Origin: Puccinia triticina
Taxonomy: Eukaryota > Basidiomycota > Pucciniomycetes > Pucciniales > Pucciniaceae
Assembly (NCBI RefSeq): GCF_026914185.1
Contig: NC_070558.1
Location: forward strand, 1,860,001 to 1,924,000
Reading direction: 5' to 3'
Length of the DNA: 64,000 bases
A program made the position numbers and the translations under genes. The stretch's first letter is position 1; each line of letters begins with the position of its first letter. The notes below the pieces were generated by a model. That model did not search any database, had not been told where the DNA came from, and saw nothing but the letters and a program-made list of their open reading frames with translations. This document shows positions 12,074-23,315 of this stretch, piece after piece.

Positions 12074-12083
12074 CTATAAAAGG
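12074..12083 (+). promoter_or_regulatory. Probable LTR TATA box
   Basis: CTATAAAAGG precedes AGGCTCTCCTCC. The matching place in the other LTR copy is CTATTTAAGG (42591-42600), also followed by AGGCTCTCCTCC. Conservation between copies supports a core-promoter role. Confidence 0.5.
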
Positions 12084-12198
12084 AGGCTCTCCTCCCCTGT
12101 TGTAACTCCCCCCCCCCCCCCCCCCCCCAGTAGACTACCTGCACTCAGTTTCCCCTATAACAAAGTACACAACTGCTCACTCCACAATATATCAGTCA

Positions 12199-12409
12199 CA
12201 CTGCCAGCATATCTGACTGGGATGAAGACATCCCAGTTTAGCTGGGATGCACTCAACCAATGTAAAATGGGTTGATCTCATCCAATGAAATATGAACCCA
12301 AGGACCTTGGATTTATATTTCATCAGTTGAGATCAACCAAGTTTAAATTGGTTGAGGTCATCCCAGTTTAACTGGGATAAAATCAACCTAGCCAATTATG
12401 CTGGCAGTG
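12199..12409. mobile_element. CACTG-terminal MITE, 211 bp, TSD TCA
   Basis: A 13-bp perfect TIR, CACTGCCAGCATA, is matched by its complement (12397-12409). It is flanked by a 3-bp duplication, TCA (12196-12198 and 12410-12412). The sister LTR near 42700 lacks this segment and reads straight across, giving an empty-site comparison. CACTR termini with a 3-bp duplication fit the CACTA (CMC) superfamily. The interior has inverted CATCCCAGTTTA motifs. Confidence 0.8.
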
Positions 12410-12764
12410 TCACCCTATATTTTGGTTTTACACACATTACAAAACACTTACACATGAAATATCAACTCTACACAACACTTAAATTACATAACACAAACCC
12501 CTGAGGGGTCCTATTTGACCAACTATCACCTGGTTGAAGTCCAGACTCCTCATTCATAACACATTTTAGCAACTTCATCACACCCACTTTATAACAACAG
12601 TTATCTTTTGATAACACCCTCCTATCACTACATTAAACCTGCCAATCTGAGATTGATGGGCTTGTTTTAGTGTCTAGTGAACCAGGAAAGGCAGAGGTTT
12701 CCTCATACATCCCTTTCCACACTCAGCAAAAGGTTCTCAGGAACACTTTTGAGATTTACAGCGG

Positions 12765-15700
12765 GGGGGGTGGCTGGCTGGCTGGCTGGGTTGTGGGTGG
12801 GTGGGTCCTGTGGGGCGGGGAGGGGGGGGGGGATGGGACGGATGAAGGTGGAAGAAGGGGGAAGATTTGGAAGATTTGGAAGGTCCGGTGGAGGAAGTCA
12901 ACTGGCATGTTTGGTGGATATTCTGACTGCCAGACCCGCAAGTTTTCCTGGCCTTGCTGTACGCGTCCGGTTTAACGGTCAGCTTCTTCCCAAAGGTGCT
13001 GGGGCAGCCCCTGGCTAGCGGGGGGGGGGGGGGGGGGGGCGGTGGTTGTAGCAGTGCTACAAGGGTTGAGTGACAGGCATCCACGCTATGGACGTGCTGT
13101 ACACACTAGAGACTTCCTACTCTGGCCTAGTGCGTCCAGGAGTTAAGGAAGCCAAAGCCTCATGCACGTCACATACAAGAGGCACATCTTTCTTACAAGT
13201 CTAGTTCTTGGTTTCTCTACATACGTTAAAACATTTGCACACATCTTTACGCCTGTACTGTTGAGTTACTTACTGAACAGATTCTTTCATCTGATATTCT
13301 TTTTCTCTCATTTTTTGGCCCTCATAAGAAGGCCTCCTTCTTGTTATTTCTTTCCACCGTCCATCTTGTCAGATGGAATATCAGACTACCTTCTCAGTTG
13401 CATATTTTCCACATGTGGTGTTTGCTCCGCCGCAGACCCATAACATAGACCTGTAGCATGCCCATCTACAGGAGGACCCTTTGGGCCCCCTTCTAGGGAC
13501 TTTGATAAGTTCATTGGAGATGCTTAGGTAAGCTCAAGACGAACGCATCAACCCTGATGAGCTTGTCTGTGGCCAAGCCTCACAAGCTGATGAAAGGGTC
13601 AGGTTGATCAGGTGAAGATTGTGCTCAATATCAACCTCATCTTCTGAATTTTTACACTGCTGGTATTCTTTGACCAAGAATTATGAGGACTTACATGGCG
13701 GTTGTGGGAGGCCGGAAAAAAGGGTGGAAGTTTGGTGGTCAAATTGACCAACCCCCCTGAGCGCGCTTTGACTGTTCAAAAAGGGACCTCCAGGAAGCTG
13801 GCACAAAGGCCGTCAACATCGCGACCCCCCCCCCCCCCCCGCCCATGTGTATCCAGTCAAACCCCGGGCAAAATTAAGGGTCAATTTACGGCAAGGACAA
13901 ATTGCCTTCCAGCCCGCTCCCCCCAAGATTGGTGGTCTTGGTCAGTTTGACCCCTCACGCTGGCAAACCACCGGTCAGTTTGACCCCTCACGCCGGCAAA
14001 CCACTGGCATTTCACCAACCAAACACCCCTCCCGGAACTCAGATTTGGGCTGGCTCAACCCATATTGGCCCGCTCAGCACTCTCACCATCCGATTGTTCT
14101 CAGGCCACATTCTTCCAGACAGCTCACAGGGCACCCTGACCGAAGTCAGGCAGGCAGATTCAGGCCACCAGGGCCATTTTTTTTATGTTTTTATTGCATT
14201 TTTATACTTTTTTTAGGTTGTAATACTTAGTACTATTTTGTGGTGGTTTTTATTTTTTGTTTTGTTCTACTTTTTTTGTTTATTTTTTGCTTTTGTTTTG
14301 AAACATAACTAACTAATAATAAATCCGGAAGTTAGAGGATGAGAGCTCAAAATGGTTCCTTTGAAGCAGAAAAGGCAAGGCTGCATTAATTGTCAAGGGT
14401 GATCTCCCTTGTGAGAATTGCATTGACCTGTGCATTGGTCTGATTTGGGCCCAGTTCAGACTCCATGGCCCACGCCTCCATATTGGTTTTGAGAGCGCTG
14501 GGGATCTGGACCAACTGTTGGGTTCTCATTTTCCTTCTGCCTCACTTTCCGTGACTGTCTCTATATCACTTCTTATGTCCGCTCTTCACTTGTAGTTTCT
14601 CTGGTCATACTATCCTGTCTTCTCAGCCAAGTGACATTGATCCTGCCTGTATTTGCCTGCTAGTTTTCCATATGTCTCACTCGTGTGCGCGCTCTGTTTG
14701 TGATAGCTTGTATGTCACCTTTCTCTCCTCCTGAGATTCCAGCAGGTTCCATTCCTTTCTATTCACTTTCTTATCATATTCATTGTGTCTCAACCACATG
14801 TCAGCCCTGTGTATCTAGTCTATTTTAGCCTAACCTAGCACAGAGCAATAACATCATCGGCTCTTCTCCTCTTCAATCCGCGCCGTATCTTGAGCCGCAT
14901 CCGGTGAACTCCACATCCTCACTGCCCTCCTTCTCGAGCTTCCCAGCTCTTCTTTGTGCCTCGGCTTTGAGTCTTTGTGTCCTGAATCTAAATTCTATCA
15001 CCAACTCTATCGGAACATCAGCAAACATGATGTTGCCAGGAAATAGCTGGTGGTCTCTGCGGATAATAAGCACCGCATGCCTGACAGTCAGTCCACAGCC
15101 TTTTCAAACATGTCAGCTTGTGAGAGGTCCCTCTGCAATGGAAAGATATCAAACCAGAGACTTACGCTTGAATTTCAAGATATGATTTTTCCCGCACTGC
15201 CTCAAGGTGATTGTTGATGATCCCATTGTGACCTCTTATCTCCAGGCGCCTGGTGCACAAGATGGTGGATTGTAATGATGCACGGCATCACAATCTTGGC
15301 ACCGGACCCAGCTCACGTACCCAAGTCTCCTGCCGGATGTTGAAGAGAAGCTGGGTCAGGGCGCAGATTCAGCTCAGTCCCAAATCGAAGTGACCGGAGT
15401 GAAGACGGGAAGTGGTTGGAGGGTATCATCGACAGGCTTACCAAGCTATGCATGTGCGTTCCTTTGTGCTTCACCATGGCACACAAAAAAGTCACCAGGC
15501 TCGCCATTGATTCGAGGTTGTTGGGGAGACCCGGCAGGAGGTGACAAACTGGTTGATGTGTGCATCAAGGAGCAAGAGCGGGTCACAGCTGTGCCAGCCT
15601 TGGTAAAGCCCGTCAAAGTTGGTCGAGGTGAGATGTCCAAGGACTGAAGTCACCGTGAAAATTTCTGCAGAAAGCTGTGAGGGTGATGGAGGTGAGTGGG

Positions 15701-17928
15701 ACTTGGTTGAAAGTAACATGTCCCTCTGGAGTCAGGAGGGGAATTGGTTGAAGATGAAATGTCCCTCTGGAGGGGTGAAGTGGAGGTGACAAGGGACTTG
15801 GTTGGGGTGTTGAGGGTGATGTGTCCCTCCAACGCACTGACTTTTGCAATCTGTGTAGCCCCCCCTTCCACTGGCCGCTGGTGGTTGTTGGCTTGCTGGC
15901 CGTCAAAGCTTCTTGACAGCAAATGGCCGCTATGCCTGCCAGCGGATGTTTGGTTGGGGCATTGTGGAACTCCGTCCGGTGCGGGCCGGCGGCAGTTAGC
16001 TGGAGGGGAATTGGGGGAGAAGAAGTTTTATGCCCTCCGGGGATGGTCGGTATGAGCAATGAGGATCGGACAAGCAATGAAGTTATGAGGGGGGGGGGGG
16101 GGAAGATTTTACAACAGCGTTGAGGGCGCGTCGGCGGTTTGTTGTTTTTCAGGGAAGAAGAGAACCTCGATCAGGGTGGAGACTCTTGAGATCAATAAGA
16201 TTCAGTATGGCGCTCTGGAGGGCGCCGGATAATGAGCGATAAGATTCTGATGGATTCCTCATTGGGATCAGCTAGGTTCCATGCCCCCCCTCATCTGAGT
16301 TCGGGGTTGAACTCAGACTCCGGGAGGCGCAGCGTACTGCAGACCTATCATCACGCCCCGCACGCGCACACGCTACAAAACACACAACACAACCAGACAA
16401 AACAAACAAGAAACAAAAGAAATAAAGCCAAAACCCTCCCCACTGTCACCATCCAACGCGCGCAGTAAAAAAAAGGAAAAAAAAAAAGTTTTTAAGAAAC
16501 AAAACACCGCGAGAAAAAGGAAAAGAAATAAAAAGAAAAAATAACAGAAGATTGGGAAGCTCCTGAGACGTCTTGAGGGAGATGCCCGATGCCCGCCGCG
16601 CCTCCAGAGATCTTGATGCCTTGAGGATTTGATCTTGCCGTCCTTCCGCTGTGGAACTACTCAAATGGGAGAATAGAGCTGGGAAGGGAAATGTATAACT
16701 ACACTAGTACTAATGTAAGCTATGCCAAGGATGCTGATATAAGAGCTGCCTTCCTGACTAATACTGCTGGGGATGAGTGTAACACTAAGAAAAAAGAAGA
16801 AAGGTGTGGCTTTTCTACTATGATCTTAGACTGACTAATACTATGAGCTGACTACTTGTACCTGTAGGGTATGAGGAGGAGAGGAGGAGTAGTGGGAAAA
16901 AAGATGAAAGGTGGTGTGCAAATGTGAATGATATATGCAGGGGGATATATTTCTGGTATGTGTGAAAGTGTATAAGATGTGTGAAATGGCAATTTTATCT
17001 AATGGTGTGGTGAAATGTGTACTGATGAAGGTGTATCTAATGGTGTGGTGAAAAGGTCATACAGGGTGTATGGGGTAGAAAGTGCATGTGCATCTCTGGG
17101 GATACAACATCTAGAGGGGAGTATATATGTGAGGAAATACAACAAGGGGAAATCATGATGAGCACAATGTGACAAGGTCTGAAGATGAGCAATGATGAAA
17201 TGTAATGATGAAGTGAAGTAATGATGAGCACTATGTAATGTAATGATGAAGTGAAGTAATGATGAGCACTATGAAATGTAATGATGAAGTGAAGTAATGA
17301 TGAGCACTATGTAATGTGTAATATATGTAGCTATGGTGATGATGACTGGAATATGTAATGTAGATGAAATGTAAGAAGCAGGAAAATATCAATGAAACTG
17401 TATATGCTAATAACTTCTGATCCAAAGGGAATTTCAGGGTGGTATGAGTGAGTGACTAGGGGTAAAATGAGGTGTAGAATCTGAATCTGGAATAATAATG
17501 ATGGATATGTGAAGGATATGTATGATATGAGAATGGTGATATGAGTGGGAACAGGGTTACCACACCGCACGCCACGTCGCAAAATGAGAGTTGTCCCTGC
17601 GTGTACTAAATGGCGCACCACAGCATATTTGCCGGCAACTCGACCGGGCAAGTTAACATAACTTGCCTGAAGTTAAGTCAACTTCACCTGAGCTTGAGTG
17701 TTGGCGGGAGTTGGTCAGATTGGCGGCAATTTGATAGAGCGGGGGTCAATTTGCCGGGGGCTTCCACCCCCCGTCAATCTGACGGGCAAAACTTTAAAAA
17801 GCCAAACCGCCGTGTACTGCCTGTTGAAGCTTTTAGTGTAGAAATTCTGGTTAAGAATTTTCTTATGTCTCTCTAGAAGGCAATACTTCTTGCCGGGAAT
17901 TCCATAGCAGAACATTGTAATCTGATAC
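12765..17928. other. Unassigned repeat-rich interval
   Basis: About 5 kb without a supportable gene. It contains several long G or C runs (for example 13020-13039 and near 13828 and 16091), a short direct repeat with GGTCAGTTTGACCCCTCACG (about 13938-14006) and a 38-bp minisatellite (17203-17316). Short frames near 14900-15600 show no domain. Confidence 0.4.
17203..17316. repeat. Minisatellite, 3 copies of 38 bp
   Basis: Three adjacent copies (17203, 17241 and 17279) contain TAATGATGAAGTGAAG followed by TAATGATGAGCACTATG. They differ at one or two positions. Confidence 0.9.
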
Positions 17929-18356
17929 TTATGGGATTCAAAATTGCATATGTCACTATTTACATAAAATCATAAAACCAATTTTGGCTGGGAGATGTCA
18001 GCGTGCATAAAACTTAAAGTGACATCTGTAAGGACCCCAGTTGGGAGTCCTTTGCTGATCGTCAAGAGGGGCACAAAGGGGAACACAAGAGCCTCAAGAG
18101 GCAGATTCTAGATCACGGGTCTGTATTACCGGGGCATCAAGTGAGGGCTAGCCGGGAGAGATGTGAAGGGCAAGATCTCTACCGGCTAGAACGTGGAAGG
18201 GAGTGTAGACTAAGTATCAGGCAGATTATCTAATCTAGTGATAGCTATGTGACATCTTTGTGAGACCCCAAAGGAGGGGGCTTACAACATCTCCCAGCCA
18301 AAATTGCAGTTTATGATTTTATGTAAAAAAATCTTATGCAATTTTGAATACCATAA
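17929..18356. mobile_element. TIR element with arms of about 70 bp, 428 bp
   Basis: The left arm (17929-17999, containing ATTTTGGCTGGGAGATGT and ACATAAAATCATAAA) is repeated inverted at 18287-18356 with a few differences. There is no coding capacity and no clear target duplication. The superfamily is not assigned. Confidence 0.6.
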
Positions 18357-20336
18357 CTGAAGGCCCTCCTTTAAAGGGTTGCAACCTGCTGGAGAAGTGC
18401 ACTCAGCGTCGTGTTGGGAGCCAAGTAGCCAAAGCTGATGTTCATTTTTGAGCGGCTCATGAGCGCTTATGCAACCAGATACATATTTATGTAGACTTGA
18501 ATGAACCACCATGAACCCCCCCCTTCAAAAGCAGCTACCATGTGAATCAGTCTGCAATCTACTTTCAGCCATTAACACAACTGGGTTAACTGCTTGGTCA
18601 GACCGGCCCGTCCGGCTTTTGGACAAAGAAAGAAAGGCCTTAATGATGTTGAGAAGGCGGTCTATGTGGACACGTAGCATGTATTCTCTTCAGTTGCCCT
18701 CGCACAATCCCAGCTCCTGCTTCCTATGATAAATATGTAGCACGCGCGTACAGCTCTGTTCTTGCATTGGCTGTGAACCTTTCAGGAGAAGGCTCAGGCC
18801 GGTTTGTTGAGCATTTCACCAGTGCCCTTCCGGTTTGGACTCATTCCAATTCCAGTACGCCCTCATCACAAATTCCATGTTTTGGATGGACATTGTACAT
18901 ATGTACCGTTGCTGAAACGACTGACGCCACCAATCAGACACTGCCTTCAGAAAACAAAGACCTAAGCGTACTGCATGCTCCACATCCAAATCGGCTTCGG
19001 AGGTCTTCCATTTTGCCAGTATTTGCACCCTTTTTGCTTGCCTGTTCTTTGCTCCAATATCATCTTGCAGGTCCTGTCTCACTCAGTTTCCTTTGAATTC
19101 CATTTTCAACGCTCCTACTTTCTACCTCCCTGGTTCACAATGGTTCCTCCTTAGCCTCTTCATCACACGTCTGCGTTTAGTTCTGTTTACTGATGTGGCC
19201 ACCCTACGTCAGTTTTCTCTACCCTTCTTCTACCTTGTTCCACATAGCGCTAACTCACCGTCATTCATGGGCTATAAATTTATACTATAGACGCTAGTGT
19301 AAGTCTTTACATGCCATCTCCCTAAAACTTTGCATGCATCAACACCAGCATTCCTTAACATGGAGTTTTCTGAAAGGTGAGACACTCACTGATTAGAGAA
19401 TCCTGCCTACTTTTTTTTATCTGATGACTTCCCAAACCTCATAGCGGTGTGCCTGTGTTAACTGTGTGTGAGCAGTGAAATCCTTGACCATCTCACGATT
19501 CCAAATCACTGACTAAACAGAACTACACCTGCTCCATTCCTTTGGGTGATTCTTGGGGTCCACTGCAGCACTCTTATGAATACAGCGATGGGGTAGAGAG
19601 TAATCAAAGCTTTAGCCACCACCATCTGGTGAACGTTGAAAACAACGCCCCTTCCCAACACAACCAGCACTCTCCTCAAACTTGCTCACCTAGTCTGTCA
19701 ATACCTAGAAATGTCAACAACCCTCAATCATTGATTCAATCCCCAAATCCCACAGAAAGTGGTGACCACCCCCCTCATTACCCATTTCACCCAAGCGTAC
19801 CTGTGCCGCACTCCCCGTACTTACCAAACTTAACTAAGTCCCAGTCTCCTGTGCGGGCCGTGCAGCGTTTGGCTGGGCGTGCAGCATTTGGCTGGTTGCG
19901 AAGCGACCCCAACCGGAGGGAGGGACTTACACACAAAAACGCTTTTCTGGCGTGAGCCAGATCCAAGGTTTGGCTGGGAGCGGCCTCATTTGCGTCACCA
20001 CACCTTCAATATTTTGCAGATCCTTTCTACGAAATAGTACATGATACATCTGCATAATGTTGATTTTTCAGTATATTTTTTTGTGCAAAATCTTGTTTCT
20101 TTCTACTGGAAAAAAATTATTGAAGTTTATGATTTCAAATTTTGATTCTTGCGCCTCATATGACACGGACCGAGCGCGGTCACTCTACAAGGATACACAT
20201 GCTTCAAGTGAAGAAAATACCGAGAAGCCCACATCACTCGGTAACTCTGCAAATCCGCATACACTCACCCTCCCCTTCGCCTCCATCCGATCATCCGATC
20301 AAAATACTCGATCACTCAGCCGGCCGACAAATCACA
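18357..20336. other. Unassigned interval
   Basis: About 2 kb with only short frames on both strands. No domain or repeat boundary was recognised. The last part may include the upstream region of the exon at 20337. Confidence 0.35.
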
Positions 20337-20606
20337 ATGCTCCCGCCCCCTGACCGACCTGCCGACCTGAGGAGCGAGGCATCAAAGGTATCCTACATCT
20401 GCGAAGTGATGAACTCCCTTGGGCTGACCCCGAAGCAATTTTTCCTTGCTTTTGTGAAGCAAGACGAGATTAGCATAGTCAGTAGGCGGCGATTTTGGTC
20501 AAATGAACGCTGGGACTCAACGCGAGAGCTGCTCAAGGCAATTGGAACGATGATCTCCTCCCACGAACCCGGCGAAACTAACTGGAGTGGTTTCATCCTC
20601 GGCCAG
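20337..20606 (+). pseudogene. First exon of a DUF6589-type gene; the rest is missing
   Basis: The ATG at 20337 opens 90 codons ending in CAG followed by a good donor, GTACGT (20607). The peptide includes ASKVSYICEVMNSLGLTPKQ, then FFLAFV and RRRFWSNERWDSTRELLKAI. From memory this resembles the N-terminal helical region of multicopy rust and mushroom proteins that carry a DUF6589 domain further downstream. No matching second exon is visible in the 760 bp before the next gene, so this is probably a truncated copy. The family assignment is a recollection and was not tested. Confidence 0.45.
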
Positions 20607-21371
20607 GTACGTGTTTTGATAAAAAAACCCAGATATGCTGAGTTATCAATTAATCACTGATTTCATGTCACCGATTGGAGCGCATCCAACCGATCATCGG
20701 CTCCAGAAGGAGGGTTCATCTGTATGTCCGCCATCGTAATCGTGAATGATGTGAGGCTGTTGGGCTGTTGTGCTGCTTAGTGTTTTTCCCCGACTTGGAC
20801 TTCCTCTCCATCTGTATATATACCGTGCCGAGTTGGACTCACTGATCTGTGTAGCTCTTGTTAATGTTCTCTTAATTTTCTTCAACTCGTTGCCGTTTCA
20901 TTAATGATATCAATTATCAATATAATGATGTGATGTTCCGATATAATTCTGTCGCTTAATTAATTCAAAGAATTCTTTCCAATTTCTTGTTATCGAATTT
21001 CAAAAATGAAGGAATGGGAATACAATGGCAAAAAAAATACTGAAAAATCCCGAGGATGCCACACAGGCAGAAAAACAACTTAGAAAAAAGAACCATTGAG
21101 TTGTGTTGAAGCCAAGAGAGAACATCTGAAAAGTAGCCTCTATATCACGCCAGGCTCACGCGAGCTTGACGTGCTTGTGCATAAGCCTCTCTGGTGAGAC
21201 TGGGCTGCCGCCCAGACCCGCTCACCACGAGTGGCTCAGTCAAGCTCGCATGGACCCAGGTACTCTCGTCCGTGCCTTGGCTCGGGTATCGATAGCTCTC
21301 CTCCCCATCTCGAAAGCCGATTTTCTGGCAACAACATTGTTTGCACTATCATCACATTCATACCTCGTCTG
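20607..21371. other. Unassigned; contains the upstream region of the glycosyltransferase gene
   Basis: The sequence is AT-rich and non-coding. No promoter element is clear enough to place. Confidence 0.35.
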
Positions 21372-23315
21372 ATGATACGCTTTCTTCAATATCTGCTTTC
21401 TCCTTGGTCCAGTTGGCTCTCTCTCCCTGAATGTCTTTTTCGGAGCAACACGTTTGGAGACACGACAGGAGCTGGGAAAATTAGAAGGAAAGGGATGATA
21501 AGTTCGATAGCGACCATTTATCTTATCTTCTGCATGTTTACTTTCAGCCACAACATTTCGCTCAAGCTGGGACTCCTCAGCCCTACCAACTTGGCCTATC
21601 GAGACGCCAAAGGAGAGACGATACCCGCAGGAGCTCGTGGAGTCACATGGGGGAGCCTATTTTCAATCTTCAGTCCATTCGAAATTAATCCGCAAACAGG
21701 GTCGACGGACTTGGGAGATGAGTGGAATCCTCAAGTTGCGTTGAAACGGAGGTTAAACCACCTGGGTTCCCCTAAAAGCTGTTGAGTTTTAGCTTACATA
21801 TTACCCCTTGAGGAGATTCGTGTCGTTTATTAATGATGTGTTTTCCCTCTGGAAAAAAACGTATGCCCCCCAGTCCCCAATTCATCCGCTTCTCTCGCTG
21901 CCGGAATCGAGATATCCCTGAGCTCCATGACACACACTGCAAGATTCAGCAAATTGCACTCGAAATCGGGCGACCGGTTCTCTGAAGAAATCACTCCTCT
22001 TTTGTTCCAACGAACGTACAGTTTCCCTGCAGACTCGATCACGGCTTGTTTTTATTCAAATCGATTTTGGCTACATACGCTATCTAGTTTCGTGCAAAAT
22101 TGGGACGGGCCCGTTAGTCTGGTTGTCGAATGTTTTTCAACGGACCGACCGGAACTTATCGCAAGGATACAGGAATTAAGGAAAACGGATTCATTGATTA
22201 GGCAAAGGGTCGACTTCCACATCGTCCCGACACCAGATGGTTCTCCGACGCAGAAGCTTAAGAATGCAGAGCGTATGATAGGGGAGCCCATAGCTACTAA
22301 TGCTCAGCTCAATGTGGCTCGTTTTTTCAGTCGCTCAGAACTGGTGTGGCTAGTAGGGGACGCCCGCGTGCTGCCGCCCGTCGGACTTTACGATGTCTTG
22401 TCTCAGAAAACCAACCTGCGGACGCGCGTGCTAGATTACGGAGATGCAATCGTCATTCCAAATTTTGGATTCATCAGAGAAAGACAAGTATATCCAAGCA
22501 ATTTTTTGTGGGCGAATGAAGAGGCTGACTTAAACCAGATGGCGCAACAATACATCAACGAATCCTTATCATCCATCGCGCTCCCTTCAGATGAGTGGCC
22601 AAAGACTCGCGAAGACTTGCTCAGACTCACTACTCGACCCAATAGTCTAAAACCAGATAAATCTGTCCTGGTTATGTACGATCAGGCCTGGAGGCCATCC
22701 GAAGGCCCGACTAACTGGACTATGTGGCAAAACTATGACCCAAAGCTCGATTCCGCAGTCAGCCTCAAAATGGATTCCACCCAGTCTTCAAAAGACGAAC
22801 TCTCTGGACCTCAAGATCAGATGTATCCCATTGTCAGCTATGACTTGAATTACGCACCCAATGTCATCGTATCCAGGGAGGGGCAACCATGGTGTACAGA
22901 ACGGTTCGAATTCAACAAGGCAGCATGTGTCTATCAAATGTATCTATCGGGCACTGAGCTATGGGTCATGCCGGAAGCCTGGACATTAACCATTCAACAG
23001 ATTCCTACCAATGGAAAAGAGTTTGATGAGGACCGGGAGCTAAAAGTAAGCTTTACCTCGTTATCATCAGATTCAAACGCTTGTATTTAATGACTTTCCT
23101 CTCCCTTCCTTGTTCTCACGCGAATTACCATGTAGGAGCTCATTTCAGCCAGGCTGTATTCGAAATTCCATCAGGAAGCTTGTATGCATTACGGTCGAGA
23201 GTTTTCATCATTAGACGCTTGGGGAGATGATCGTTCAAAACATGCTAGAGCAGTTTGTCTACACGTGTTGAGCTCTTGGGGCGTTGGAATATCCTCAGGA
23301 GATTTGATGGTTTAA
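21372..23315 (+). CDS. GT49/LARGE-like type II membrane glycosyltransferase
   Basis: Proposed exons are 21372-21751, 21944-23045 and 23136-23315, together 553 codons plus stop. The second intron (GTAAGC...TGTAG) is secure. The first (GTTAAA...GCAAG) was chosen by frame and is less certain. The start is the first ATG in this frame. A short cytoplasmic part precedes one membrane segment (SSIATIYLIFCMFTF), the layout of a Golgi type II enzyme. The lumenal part fits family GT49, the transferases acting on dystroglycan-type glycans in animals. NAQLNVARFFSRSELVWLVG precedes DARVLPPVGL, the place of the metal-binding DxD, and later come YDLNYAPNVIVSREGQPW, ERFEFNKAACVYQMYLSGTE and LWVMPEAW. The second acidic residue of DxD appears to be Arg (GDAR), which could mean altered metal use or lost activity. 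The C-terminal exon (ELISARLYSKFHQEA) also fits the family. The acceptor substrate is unknown. Confidence 0.75.

Larger units (their letters stand above)
11439..12760 (+). mobile_element. Solo LTR, 1322 bp, with 4-bp flanking duplication GCGG
   Basis: It begins TGTGGTATGCTTTATGG and ends TTTTGAGATTTACA, giving the TG...CA termini of an LTR. GCGG lies on both sides (11435-11438 and 12761-12764). A second copy at 41667-42966 has the same start and end and the same order of inner motifs. There is no polypurine tract before it and no internal region after it, so it is a solo LTR. A TATA box (CTATAAAAGG, 12074-12083) sits upstream of a C-rich block that has expanded to 21 C (12108-12128). A MITE has inserted at 12199-12409. 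Confidence 0.8.

Noticed and set aside
18816..19082. 88-codon minus-strand frame with a Trp-rich segment
   Set aside because: Considered as a transposase fragment, but no catalytic motif or repeat boundary supports it.
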